64,000 bases of DNA from Pseudomonas fluorescens (GCF_000802965.1 NZ_JSAK01000018.1:186001-250000); one strand, 5' to 3'; positions 15,877 through 25,089 are shown, numbered from the stretch's first letter. Notes: generated from the letters alone by a model not told the origin. Translations and numbers: made by a program.

Positions 15877-17301
15877 TCATCCTGGTTTTTTATCACCGAT
15901 GGTTTTGAAAATTAATTCTAAAGGACTCGAGAATGGAATTTCTTCTACTGCTCCAGACTTCGTGGATCTAAACAAACTTTCTAAAACCAACTTGCGGTCG
16001 TCCTCAGATTTAAGCTTACCTTCATTCAACAAAGCCAAGTATGTCTTTGTGAACGTAATTCTTTCTTCTGCCTCCAAAGCCAAGTAAGAATGGGTATTGA
16101 ACTGACGAAGAGTAATTTTGATAAGAATCCCTAGCAATGTTATCAAAAGTGCCGCTCCCGCTAGATCCGCCATTGCAAGAGTGAGTTCAGAGCGAGTGGG
16201 TGCTGCTACGGCTATTGTAGACAACGGAGTCAAAGAAGACGCTAGGGATTCTGACGTGATAGGTGCGAGCCTAGACGGTGTGACTACAAGGTTTGTCGAT
16301 TGAGTTGACGATAGTGGGGACTCTAATCGCATGGAAGGCGGATTGATAAGGACTGACTCTTCCGTGCGCTGCTGGTGAATTAAACTAGACAGACCCACAG
16401 CGCCCCCAGCTGCGAAGTATCCCAGTACAGAACCGAACATTACTACCATGCTTAGCAAGACAGCAAAAAACCACACAACCTTAAATATTGAATGATTACG
16501 CCTACGAACACTCCAGTATTGAACAGAAGCATCTAAGTCTACTTGGTCGTGGTAAGCCGCTTTCGCAGAAGCTAAAGTATGCGTTGCTTCGCTAACGGCT
16601 GCCCGTGCAGAATTACGTACTTTTATCATGTAAGCTGTATATCTTTTCCGACGTCTCAGGTAAGCGGCGGTCAGCGAGTTGGCAAGGCCGTCTATATCCG
16701 ATTTTGCTGTTGATGTTGAGTCAATAATATCCGTCACGTACTCATTGACTGCATCGGTCGCTAATTCTGCATGGGAGACAAAACGCTCTAAGGTTTCCCT
16801 CATCACGGATGAGCGAGCTTCTGAGCCTATGGAAGAAAAACCTTGGAGTGAAATAGCAATTTGTATTGCGATAGATTTTTCAAACGATAGTCGATCACTC
16901 TGTGTAAGGGTGCTTATCTGCCCATCACGATGAACCGCACTTCTGGTATGTTTATTCAAATAAACAAGGGTCAGCGCGGCAGTTACATCATCATATTCAT
17001 CCCTAGTCCTTCTGATAAGGAAACCCTCATCACTATCGTAGAGGATGAATGGCATCTTTTCATTCCCTAATCTAAATTCTGCCGCCCCAATATTATTGAC
17101 GTATTGCTTTGCTTCCTGGATCGGCTTCAAGAAATAAGTTTCAAATATTGCCTGACCTGCATCCTTGTAAGCGCTCGGCAATTTGGTTAACCATTTCCAA
17201 TGTTTAATCTGTAATTCCAAGTACGACTGTAATTCTTCATAGCTTTCAAATTTTATTTTCTCGCTGTTCAGGCGCAAAACTACTTCGTGTACTTCTGGCA
17301 T
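15877..17301 (-). CDS. DUF6161-type membrane protein, island cargo
   Basis: 474 residues from the ATG at 17301, chosen because AAGGAAG lies seven bases upstream; a longer frame begins at 17373 without such a site. A soluble, mostly helical N-terminal part (about 1-270) is followed by two membrane segments: about 285-320 (VVWFFAVLLSMVVMFGSVLG) and about 385-410 (LAGAALLITLLGILIKITLR), with a long Ser/Thr/Pro-rich loop between. The C-terminal block EAEERITFTKTYLALLNEGK with KLVLESLFR is the pattern I associate with DUF6161. The family has no established role and often sits in accessory regions. The gene is clearly AT-richer than the flanking chromosome, which points to transfer. Confidence 0.8.
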   Translation of the reverse strand: MPEVHEVVLRLNSEKIKFESYEELQSYLELQIKHWKWLTKLPSAYKDAGQAIFETYFLKPIQEAKQYVNNIGAAEFRLGNEKMPFILYDSDEGFLIRRTRDEYDDVTAALTLVYLNKHTRSAVHRDGQISTLTQSDRLSFEKSIAIQIAISLQGFSSIGSEARSSVMRETLERFVSHAELATDAVNEYVTDIIDSTSTAKSDIDGLANSLTAAYLRRRKRYTAYMIKVRNSARAAVSEATHTLASAKAAYHDQVDLDASVQYWSVRRRNHSIFKVVWFFAVLLSMVVMFGSVLGYFAAGGAVGLSSLIHQQRTEESVLINPPSMRLESPLSSTQSTNLVVTPSRLAPITSESLASSLTPLSTIAVAAPTRSELTLAMADLAGAALLITLLGILIKITLRQFNTHSYLALEAEERITFTKTYLALLNEGKLKSEDDRKLVLESLFRSTKSGAVEEIPFSSPLELIFKTIGDKKPG

Positions 17302-18084
17302 ACAGTCTTCCTTGGCCATAGGTTTGGTAAATTTGTAGCAGGAACCGCAGATTAGCTGACGTTCACCATGCAAGCGACGCTCTGAATGATATTACTTGAT
17401 ATAAACGAATCAGCGCGAGCCTTGAGGTATACCTGAGTCAGGCCAAATTACCCTTGTTCCACGGACACATTCAAGGCAGCTTTTGGCCCGCTTCGTCCGT
17501 TGGCGAAGGCCTGCAGTGGGTCGATTTCAGCCGGTTACGACAGTCCGCTATTGGCCGATTGTTGCCTGTGTGGGACGTCTGCTCTGTGTCGCCTCCCTCG
17601 TTGTGAATGGCGATCAAACCGAGCGCGTCATGCACGGGGCTGTGGTCGATGGCAACACGCCGAAAGAGGACTTGGGAAAGGAAACTGTGAAAGCAGAAGT
17701 GTGGCAAGCGCCTTGCTGGCGATCGAATATATAAAACTAACCCCCCTGGTGCGCAGTAAGGGGCAGGTCCCGCCACAGGCGTGGGGGCTATTCTTGAGCC
17801 GAGTCCTAGCACGAGATTGAAGGTAGGCCAAAGGGGCCAGTCGCGCCCGATGGCCAGCGCCCCATTGCTGCCGGTGACGATGGTCAAATACGGCCAGTGT
17901 CATCCTGCAGTGACGGCCGCTTCTACTTGATGTCGTAAAGATTTGGCAGAGACTCCGGACTCGGATTTCACGTAATGGCGCGCGAAAACGGCGTTTTCAC
18001 CAGTCAATGATCGGGCAGTTTGGACAGACCTATTTTTCAAAAGAATCGTTCTATTGCTGCCGGTGGTGATTCCAGAACCCTAGG
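17302..18084. other. 783-base gap with a degenerate repeat and no convincing gene
   Basis: Frames here (for example 17471-17887 minus) show no family resemblance, no ribosome site and mixed composition. The clearest structure is the dispersed repeat at 17516-17567. The stretch looks like decayed island DNA separating the DUF6161 gene from the XRE gene. Confidence 0.6.
17516..17567 (+). repeat. Degenerate dispersed repeat, copy 3 (longest)
   Basis: It joins both parts seen separately elsewhere: GTGGGTCGATTTCAGCC (17516-17532), matching the minus strand at 3912-3930, and ACGACAGTCCGCTATTGGCC (17537-17556), matching 15801-15820. Confidence 0.5.
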
Positions 18085-18363
18085 TCAGCTAGAAGCGAGG
18101 TCATTGAGCTCTAGCTCAACACGCTTCAAAAGTACGGATACATCCTCGCCCTCCAACAAGTAACTTTTTGCCAAAAGGGTAATTGGGTGGATACCTAAGG
18201 CCTTCGCGAGATCTTCCACCTTTTCGATTGAGGGGCTTTTCTTTCCATTCTCAACCTCGCTTACATACGCTTGGCTGGGGGCGAGCGTCTCCTGCGGCAA
18301 CCCCATGTGCAGTCGACTTTTCCTTAACGCTAAGCCAAACGCGATCTTCCGTTCCATTTGCAC
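18085..18363 (-). CDS. XRE-family HTH transcriptional regulator
   Basis: 92 residues with a Cro/C1-type HTH at about 8-63. Visible segments are FGLALRKSRLHMGLPQETLA, YVSEVENGKKSPSIEKVEDL and AKALGIHPITLLAKSYLL. The C-terminal tail is short and acidic. The start could be either of two in-frame ATGs two codons apart. It is divergent from the unknown gene at 18446, with 82 bases between, so it probably controls that gene. Such pairs in islands are often regulator/effector or excision-control modules; no function can be assigned. Confidence 0.82.
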   Translation of the reverse strand: MQMERKIAFGLALRKSRLHMGLPQETLAPSQAYVSEVENGKKSPSIEKVEDLAKALGIHPITLLAKSYLLEGEDVSVLLKRVELELNDLASS

Positions 18364-18445
18364 AACTCACAAAAGGAACGATGAAGCCGGTCAAGCATGG
18401 AAAGGGCTATACTCGATAGCGATACTGTGGCGACGGAGGTGCACC

Positions 18446-18904
18446 GTGTTTCGCACTTATGACTGGGCTGAAGCCATTTCAGTACCTTTTTTCGAAAATG
18501 ATTTTCGCGTTTGGACATATGTCGAGTACGACGTTGGCGGGGTTTGGTTTCACGTCCAGATCGAGGAACGTGAACGCACAAAAAGGCGTCGTTTCAATCT
18601 CATGATTAGCGGTGAATTCGCATTGCGGTCTTTGATTGCCCGACAGTCTGAGCACTTGGCAGTAGTCAACGTACAGCTAGTTAGCGCTAGTGAGGTTAAC
18701 AACAGCGGACGGCTAATGATGGAACCACTAGTCAAAGCTGAACTTCTTTTCCAAAAAAGAAAGAAGGGTATCCTTTACGAGGTCGAGAGTGGTCAGTGCT
18801 ACTTGGTGGGTGATCCAACTCTTGATCCGTCTCGGTCGGATGCGCGTGACCTGATTTTTGATTCATCGATGTGCCTAGGCGCTCAGCTTGGTTCATCAAA
18901 ATAG
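18446..18904 (+). CDS. Unknown island protein divergent from the XRE regulator
   Basis: 152 residues from a GTG at 18446 preceded by a good GGAGG site; the longer open frame overlaps the divergent gene and is not used. Soluble and mixed in charge, with the basic patch ERERTKRRRF near residues 46-55 and no membrane segment, signal peptide or known motif that I recognise. It ends in a predicted strand/turn-rich tail. The composition is AT-richer than the core. No function offered. Confidence 0.65.
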   Translation: MFRTYDWAEAISVPFFENDFRVWTYVEYDVGGVWFHVQIEERERTKRRRFNLMISGEFALRSLIARQSEHLAVVNVQLVSASEVNNSGRLMMEPLVKAELLFQKRKKGILYEVESGQCYLVGDPTLDPSRSDARDLIFDSSMCLGAQLGSSK

Positions 18905-19390
18905 TGTAAAAACAAAAAATTTAGACTCAGGTGCCGATTAAGGCGTCGTAGTTGGCAAAAAAATCTACAAAAGTGGTTTTATGCGCAATTATGCAAAAAT
19001 TCATAATTTGTCTCGAAGCATGTCGGAGGGCGACGAAAGGACAGGTATGCCGGGCATAGGGAAAATAGTGTGGATATGAACCCATTGCCTGATAGTCCAT
19101 CGAGACGAACCCACTTCGCGGACGCAGACTCTTTGCCGAAAGCCCTTTTCACTTTCAAGCTTCAGCAACAGTAAACAGCTCATAGGATTCTCTAGGGAGC
19201 GTCCTCCAACCTTATGTGCCAAACTCAAAAATCGCTTTGCCTGCCAACGATCATTTTTATGTGGCCGCAGTGTCCGCCTCTCCGGCAGTCGCGTTGCGCC
19301 CGCCTTCCGCGCGAGCCGGATAAAATCGCCGGCGATCAATGATGGATGGCTGGGCAGAGTGGATGCAGTGAGGCAACTTGCGAAATCGAC
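18905..19390. other. 486-base gap between cargo and recombinase cluster
   Basis: AT-rich at its start (18905-19000), with runs of A and T. A minus-strand frame at 19001-19339 (112 codons) has no recognisable domain and no good ribosome site; I do not call it a gene. The right terminus of the recombinase element could lie here or further into the cargo. Confidence 0.55.
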
Positions 19391-19819
19391 CTATCCCTGC
19401 GGTTTCCTTGCGGACAGGTCGACTACCTTACGGTCGCTTATCTTAGCCTTGAGCACACGGTTCTCGTTCAATAGCACTTCATTGACGGATGCAAGCTTGG
19501 CGACCTTGGCACGCAATTCCTCGATCTCCTGACGGTGGGCGGCGGACTTCTTGCGTTCTGCAATCAAGTCCTGTTGTTTCATATCACGCATGGCGCGACT
19601 GGAGCGCCCTTGAGCCTCGCGGATAGTCTCGGCAATTTTTGGGTAGTGGTTATGGATTAGCGCCGTCGATACTCCCGCTTCTCGTGCTACGGCGGCGATA
19701 GTAACTTTGGTTTCCCCGATGCGGGTACGGCCTTTCTGGATGCGGTAAAGGGCGAGCTTCAGATCTTTTTCGCGATCCTCAGCCGACTTGTAGTTAGCTA
19801 CCTTTTCCTTGGACTTCAT
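19391..19819 (-). CDS. TnpC-like HTH/coiled-coil accessory protein of the recombinase cluster
   Basis: 142 residues from the ATG at 19819, which overlaps the upstream recombinase stop as ATGA. The first ~60 residues hold an HTH (TIAAVAREAGVSTALIHNHY). The rest is a long charged helix, likely coiled coil (EIEELRAKVAKLASVNEVLL). This is the architecture of Tn554 TnpC/DUF6262 proteins, the small third gene after two tyrosine recombinases, which in Tn554 affects transposition efficiency and orientation. The identification rests on architecture and position, not close sequence identity. Confidence 0.75.
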   Translation of the reverse strand: MKSKEKVANYKSAEDREKDLKLALYRIQKGRTRIGETKVTIAAVAREAGVSTALIHNHYPKIAETIREAQGRSSRAMRDMKQQDLIAERKKSAAHRQEIEELRAKVAKLASVNEVLLNENRVLKAKISDRKVVDLSARKPQG

Positions 19820-21711
19820 GCGACTAAAGCCTCTGGGTCCATTCCCAACTGGGCCAGTACGTCTCGGCAGCGATTCAGGTCGCGCAGAACGCGCTGGCGT
19901 CCGCCTTCGCCAATGTCCGGGCAATGCACCAACTCTTTCAAATCGTCGTAGAGTCCTTGGTAAATACCTGCGTGGCCGCGCCCGATCACGGCATTGCTGC
20001 AATTATTGCCGCAGCGGGTACGCTCAAGATTATTGCCGACGCAACCGTCATTGTCCGCCGTGCACCAGGCATGGCCGTTACTGCGAATAGATGTGCTCTC
20101 GGCAATTGACTTCAGCATTGTGGCGTGATCTTTGAAGATCAGCAGGTTCTGCGGCTCTCGCTGCCACTGCTTGAGCGCTCGGCCATAGCCTCCGGCCAAG
20201 GGCTCGTCACTTAGCCAGTTATCGACGACACCGAGCTTTATATCTTCCAACTCCCCCTGAATATCAGCGTACAGCTCAAGGTCCAGATGCTGTCCCCAGC
20301 TGTCGTCCATGGCGTAGCCCAATGTCATATCCATCGACCAGTGTGCGAAATGCTCCTTGAGGTAGCGCAGGTCACCGAAGCGGCTGTGCGCGGCGTAGTT
20401 GGCGAACTTGCGGCGGAACTGGTGGCTGGCGAGATCCCAGTTCAGCCCGCAGTCCTTGGCGAATGCTTTGAGATGCAAACCTAAGGACATATTGGTTAGC
20501 GTGCGCACTTGGTTGCCCTTTTTCGGATATACGCCGAGAAAGAGCGCATGGCGGTGCTTGTACGCCTCAGTGATCTGCGGATCATGGGGGTTGGCGCGGC
20601 GCCGCTGCAACATCTCAGTGGCGATCATAGCTTGATAGGGGACGCACCAGCGTTCCATGATGCGCAAGGCACGTACGGCGGCCTCGGGTATCATCCAGTT
20701 ATGAATTCCGACATTGGTCTTGTCCGACCGTGAGCGCATCCAGTGGTAGACGGTGCCCTCATCGTCTTGTGTGCGGTGGTGCGAGCCCAATTGCACGTTG
20801 GCCAACTCATGGTGACGACAGCCTGAGGTGCTAGCCAGAACGATATAGCAGGCTGTGCGCAGGTCGTTCAGCGCCCTGTTGAATTTTTTCAGCCCACCCT
20901 TTCGACTGCCCAAATGGCGATGCTTGGCTGAAATCACAGCCCCGCGGCTCTGCCCCTTTCGCTGCGCTGCGATGGCGTCCAGCGCGTCGCGCTCGTCAAG
21001 AAGCTGCTGACCTCTTTCAACCTGCTGGCAGGCCTGCTGGAAAAGGGTGCAGAACACGTCATCGGTTATCAGTGGCGTCTTTCCGCCCTGCTTCTGGCGG
21101 GAGCCACTGCCGGTAAGCCCCGCCATTGCCATCGAAGAAGTCTCAGGCCAAGGATGCTCTGGCATTGGGTCGTCGGTGTATTGGCTCAGTTCATAGAGCG
21201 CTTCGACTGCACTCAAACGGGTACGAAGTCCCTCCTGCGACAGAGGCTTGCCCTTCGATCGAATGGGCTGCCGATATGCCTTGCAGGCTGCCTCATAAGT
21301 CGTGCAGACCACGGGTGTCACCGCACCCAGGCAGTCGAGTTTGAGCGCCTCCAGTCGGCGCAAAAATGGCATTGCATTAGAGAAATATTGCCGCACAATG
21401 CTGCCTTTAGGTCGAACCGACCCAGGACGCCCGCGCCGTATGTAACGGTACATCACCGCTTTCATCACCGCCCGAAACGCCGGCGGCACGGTGCCGAAAT
21501 CCAGCCGTCTTTTGTTGGTCGGCACGTTGCTGGGGAAACCGTCGATGTGCCAGATATTTTCACCGTAGCGACTGAGGATCACCCACTGCTCTTCGACCTG
21601 AACAGCGCTGATGATCAAGGCGTCACGCTCGGATTCGGGCAGTGCACGCACGTCTCCCGGCTGGGTATCAAGGGAGAGGCAGGGTAGCGCCGTCAGAGTG
21701 TTGTTGCTCAT
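19816..21711 (-). CDS. Tyrosine recombinase, third of trio (Tn554 TnpB-sized)
   Basis: 631 residues, nearly the size of Tn554 TnpB (630). Catalytic elements visible: the first Arg in STSGCRHHELANVQLG (near residue 310), HQFRRKFANYAAHSRFGDLR (the H-x-x-R element, near 430), HFAHWSMDMTLGYAMDD with the likely nucleophile Tyr. A Cys-rich segment follows (CTADNDGCVGNNLERTRC then CGNNC), possibly zinc-binding. Start and stop each overlap the neighbouring genes by four bases, so the cluster is one translationally coupled operon. Confidence 0.85.
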   Translation of the reverse strand: MSNNTLTALPCLSLDTQPGDVRALPESERDALIISAVQVEEQWVILSRYGENIWHIDGFPSNVPTNKRRLDFGTVPPAFRAVMKAVMYRYIRRGRPGSVRPKGSIVRQYFSNAMPFLRRLEALKLDCLGAVTPVVCTTYEAACKAYRQPIRSKGKPLSQEGLRTRLSAVEALYELSQYTDDPMPEHPWPETSSMAMAGLTGSGSRQKQGGKTPLITDDVFCTLFQQACQQVERGQQLLDERDALDAIAAQRKGQSRGAVISAKHRHLGSRKGGLKKFNRALNDLRTACYIVLASTSGCRHHELANVQLGSHHRTQDDEGTVYHWMRSRSDKTNVGIHNWMIPEAAVRALRIMERWCVPYQAMIATEMLQRRRANPHDPQITEAYKHRHALFLGVYPKKGNQVRTLTNMSLGLHLKAFAKDCGLNWDLASHQFRRKFANYAAHSRFGDLRYLKEHFAHWSMDMTLGYAMDDSWGQHLDLELYADIQGELEDIKLGVVDNWLSDEPLAGGYGRALKQWQREPQNLLIFKDHATMLKSIAESTSIRSNGHAWCTADNDGCVGNNLERTRCGNNCSNAVIGRGHAGIYQGLYDDLKELVHCPDIGEGGRQRVLRDLNRCRDVLAQLGMDPEALVA

Positions 21712-23390
21712 GCAAAGACCTCCAGGCTCTCGATCAGATCGACCGACCAGTAAGGGTGCGGAAGGATGCGGGCACGCTCACGAGCGGCGTCCACGCTTGC
21801 GTGTTTAAAGGTGCCGCGCCGTAGTCCCTCGGCGACGATGTAATGGTCGATCAATCGGGGAATGTGGGCGTATTCCCGTGTCCAGCGCCCCTTGTCCATT
21901 CGCGAGCGCTCGGCGAGAACGCGGAAGTAGAAACTGAAGAGCTTGTACAGATCCTCGGCGGTTACTGCATAGTGCTTGCAGCGCAGGCAGTTCATGAAAC
22001 TCATACAAGTCGCTCCCTCGCGCTTCGGGGCGTACTGGCCGTTCACCGGGTCGGCACATCGGCCCACGGGAGTATCCTTGTAGGTTGCACCGATCGTTTG
22101 GGTCTGTAACTCCTGCACCAGTACCTCGCCCATGAACTTCCAGTTGCGGCGGGCTTTTTCGTCGGGCGCCAGGTAGTTTCGGTCGGCCACCTGAGGGGTA
22201 TTACCGAGAGCTACGGCGGTGGCCGCCAAATCGCCATCGGTCAGCTCGAAGATGCGGTTGGCGAAGGTTTTGCGCAGGCGTGAGATGTTGATGCGCAACG
22301 GCTCACCGTTGCTATCGGTAAGACCATACTTGGTTACGAGGCGATCTATGGCATAAGCCAGCGCACTCGTATTCAACGCCGTTACAAGACCGAGATCCTT
22401 GCGGGCGCGTAGAGGGTACAGCCACACGCGGCCCTTAAGATCATCTGGAGCGTCTGCATCCAAGGGGGCGGTCAGGGTCATCACGCGGCGGATCAGGCGT
22501 TCCACATTGGTTCTCACGCTGGGAGTGGACTCCAGAAGCCGGTCGGCTTCTGACTCGGCGCGCAGCGCCACCTTGCTGGTGTGATAGCCGCGTCGCTTCC
22601 ACAGCACTAGGAACACAGTATTGTCCTTAGGATGAGGACGCAGGCAGTGGCGGGTCATTTCTAACAGTGGCGTGGTATTACGTCCGGTGTGCAGTGCCAC
22701 GACCAGCAAGGCGAAGACCAGCAGTTCACTGGTCAGGCGTGTGTCGTCGGACCAGATGGGTACGATTGCCTGCCGCAGGGCCACCGTAAACGCTTGCCGC
22801 TCGCGCTTGGACAGCGCCGTCTCGCCCTTAGCCGTGCGGTTGCTGTTGGGGAAGGGATTGCGCGGGAAGGTGGCCCCATCGCCGGAGATGACCAAGGGGA
22901 ATAATCCACGCCGCCCCAAGGCGAGCAGCACCGGTTTGGCTGTCGAGTAGACGCACTTCTGACTGTTAGTTGACCAGCCCATTCCGGCTATATGGCCGAG
23001 AAAACCGTCGATCAGGTCCCGATTCATATCGGCTAAGACCAGTTCGCGGCCAAAAGCCGTCGCCCTCAGCATGCAGTAGTCGAGAAAATGGCGCAGCCCG
23101 TTTACGCAATAGCAAGCCACGGTGCTGACCGCGACGGCACCGTCCTGGCCGGCGAGGAAGCGTTCAATTTGGCGCTGACAGGCGTACGTTAGGGGATCGA
23201 TGCCCGCGCCGTAACGGCGGGCAAAGTCGAAGCTACGATTGTCGCAGGCGTTCCGCCTAAACTTGACCATGGTATTAGTTGGCGGGATGGACTCGGACAG
23301 AATGACCACATTGCCCACAATGTCGCGACTGTGGTCGACTTGCGGAACGCTGAGGTCAGTCTTGGCAAACACCTTACGCTTGCCCATCAA
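21708..23390 (-). CDS. Tyrosine recombinase, second of trio
   Basis: 560 residues with a phage-integrase catalytic domain. Visible are the first Arg in ALHTGRNTTPLLEMTRH (near residue 245), ISRLRKTFANRIFE in place of H-x-x-R (near 375), and ALGNTPQVADRNYLAPDEKA with the likely nucleophile Tyr (near 410). As in its larger partner, Cys pairs follow the catalytic domain (TCMSFMNCLRCKHYA). This gene is the extra member relative to the TnpA-TnpB-TnpC plan of Tn554. It overlaps the genes on both sides by four bases. Confidence 0.85.
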   Translation of the reverse strand: MMGKRKVFAKTDLSVPQVDHSRDIVGNVVILSESIPPTNTMVKFRRNACDNRSFDFARRYGAGIDPLTYACQRQIERFLAGQDGAVAVSTVACYCVNGLRHFLDYCMLRATAFGRELVLADMNRDLIDGFLGHIAGMGWSTNSQKCVYSTAKPVLLALGRRGLFPLVISGDGATFPRNPFPNSNRTAKGETALSKRERQAFTVALRQAIVPIWSDDTRLTSELLVFALLVVALHTGRNTTPLLEMTRHCLRPHPKDNTVFLVLWKRRGYHTSKVALRAESEADRLLESTPSVRTNVERLIRRVMTLTAPLDADAPDDLKGRVWLYPLRARKDLGLVTALNTSALAYAIDRLVTKYGLTDSNGEPLRINISRLRKTFANRIFELTDGDLAATAVALGNTPQVADRNYLAPDEKARRNWKFMGEVLVQELQTQTIGATYKDTPVGRCADPVNGQYAPKREGATCMSFMNCLRCKHYAVTAEDLYKLFSFYFRVLAERSRMDKGRWTREYAHIPRLIDHYIVAEGLRRGTFKHASVDAARERARILPHPYWSVDLIESLEVFA

Positions 23391-24541
23391 GCTGCCCCCG
23401 CCAGTGTGTTCAACTCGTCTTGATAGGTGAGCACCGCCTCGTCGGCCATTTCGTTGACCAAGTGCAGGTACACCATGGTTGTCTGAATCGAACTGTGGCC
23501 GAGTTGCCGCTGAACAAACACTAAGGGCTCAAGTCCGCTCGCAGGGTTACGTTGAAGGCTGACCAGGGTTTGGGTGGCGTAAGTATGCCGTAGCATGTGC
23601 GCATGGACCTTGATTCCAGCCTGCTTGCCAGTCTCGCTGATGATCCGGTTGAGACTCTTGCCGTTGTCCCCATAAGGTTCGCCGGACTTATTGAGGAACA
23701 ACGCCTTTTGCGGGGTCTTGCTCAGCGAGGCACGCTCGCCGCGCACCTTCGTTACATAGCGATAGAGATCGGCCATGAATTGGTGACTAACGTGAATATC
23801 TCGCTGCTTGCTGCCTTTGGTCACCATACCGCTGCCGTCGAGCGGGTCGAGCCGAATGTGGAGGTTGCGCTTGGTTCGTGCCGCCTTGTCCGGGTCGAGA
23901 ACATAAGCCAGCGGGAAGGTGGCAATTTCCTCGCGGCGCAGACCTGTATGCAGGGCCAGGCGTATTATCATCCGGTGATGGGGGTTCTCAGCTACGGCTA
24001 GTAGTGACTTGATTTCGGCCATGCTCAGGAACTTGGGAAGGACCTTGTGGGGACGTGGCAGCACATCGTTTGCCATAGTCTTGCCGCCACTGGTATCGAG
24101 GTGCGCAAGAAAGCCTGTTTCACGTCTGACGTTTCGTTCTTCAAACGCGAAGGGCAGGCGTTTCACCCAACCCTCCTTCAGCACGTACTTGTAGAATTCG
24201 CAGACGTAAACCAGGCGCTGGCGGGTGGTGTTTGGTGCCAACTCGCACGCCATCAGGCAATAGTCCCGATAGGCCGCCACAAGGCTCTTGGCCTCGCCCC
24301 GATCCACGTCGCGCCAATCCAGTTCATGGGCCTGGAGGAAGCTGAAGAAATCGTACAGAGCGCGTCCGGTACTGGGCCAGGATCGCTTAGAGCCAATGAT
24401 CCCGCGAAGTAGGTAGTAGCGAAAGAACTGACTGGCTGGAACGCAACACTCCATTGAGTCCCAAAGCAGGATGGGGAACTCAGGATAGGGTTGCCCATCG
24501 ATCACTAAATCCTCAGTAGCCCACAAGAGCTCCATCGCCAC
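23387..24541 (-). CDS. Tyrosine recombinase, first of trio (Tn554 TnpA-like)
   Basis: 384 residues. A SAM-like N-terminal DNA-binding domain (about 40-150) precedes a canonical catalytic domain: ALHTGLRREEIATFPL (first Arg), HAHMLRHTYATQTLV (H-x-L-R-H), RQLGHSSIQTTMVYLHLV (GHSS element and nucleophile Tyr). The size is close to Tn554 TnpA (361). It leads the four-gene cluster 24541 to 19391. A decayed copy of its first ~55 codons lies upstream at about 25090-25345 in the same orientation. Confidence 0.87.
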   Translation of the reverse strand: MAMELLWATEDLVIDGQPYPEFPILLWDSMECCVPASQFFRYYLLRGIIGSKRSWPSTGRALYDFFSFLQAHELDWRDVDRGEAKSLVAAYRDYCLMACELAPNTTRQRLVYVCEFYKYVLKEGWVKRLPFAFEERNVRRETGFLAHLDTSGGKTMANDVLPRPHKVLPKFLSMAEIKSLLAVAENPHHRMIIRLALHTGLRREEIATFPLAYVLDPDKAARTKRNLHIRLDPLDGSGMVTKGSKQRDIHVSHQFMADLYRYVTKVRGERASLSKTPQKALFLNKSGEPYGDNGKSLNRIISETGKQAGIKVHAHMLRHTYATQTLVSLQRNPASGLEPLVFVQRQLGHSSIQTTMVYLHLVNEMADEAVLTYQDELNTLAGAA

Positions 24542-25089
24542 CTCCGTATTGACCAGAACCCCATCCTTTCAATCTGCGTTATCAGGTAGGGCCATTCGGT
24601 CGCCCTCAAGCACTTTTTCAGGGCTATGTTGATTATCTGCAAGTGACTGTTTTTCAGATAAAAAAGTGGAATTAACGAAGCGTGCGCCGAGTGTAGAGCC
24701 AGTTGGCCCGCTGATCAGCGCATTGCTATTAATTAGTACCTTGATAGCGGGAAATTCGATATCTCAGCACTGTAGACCACCAAATTTAGGCAGGAATTGA
24801 CCTGACTTTGGGGTAATCTCGCGAGAAAAAATAGAAAGTAGGCCGGTTACGCAGCGAGAATGCGCGACTGAATATGGGCCACTACATCATTGAAAAAGCG
24901 CTTGGTTACTTCGCGAAAGACCGAGAGTCGCAAAATGCTTTTCCCCCCACATGCTGAGCTGCGGCAAGAGGGCCCTTACGGGTCAGTTTCTGGCTGGCTG
25001 CTTATGGGAGGGGAAAGTGGATCAGTGGATAGTTAAGCTAGTCAGTAGCTTCACATTCGAACTCGCCTGGTTCATGTCGCGATCAATCA
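24542..25089. other. Upstream region of the recombinase cluster with an orphan reading-frame tail
   Basis: The part next to the recombinase start (24542-24690) should hold the cluster promoter and the left end of the element. Between about 24849 and 24945 the minus strand carries the end of an open frame (SVFREVTKRFFNDVVAHIQ, then SRILAA and a TAA). It looks like the C-terminus of a lost gene, possibly cargo of an earlier element. I cannot identify it. Confidence 0.45.

Noticed and set aside
17471..17887. 138-codon minus-strand frame in the cargo gap
   Set aside because: It runs through the degenerate repeat and shows no family pattern; likely chance.
19001..19339. 112-codon minus-strand frame before the recombinase cluster
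   Set aside because: No domain, no ribosome site, AT-rich decayed surroundings.
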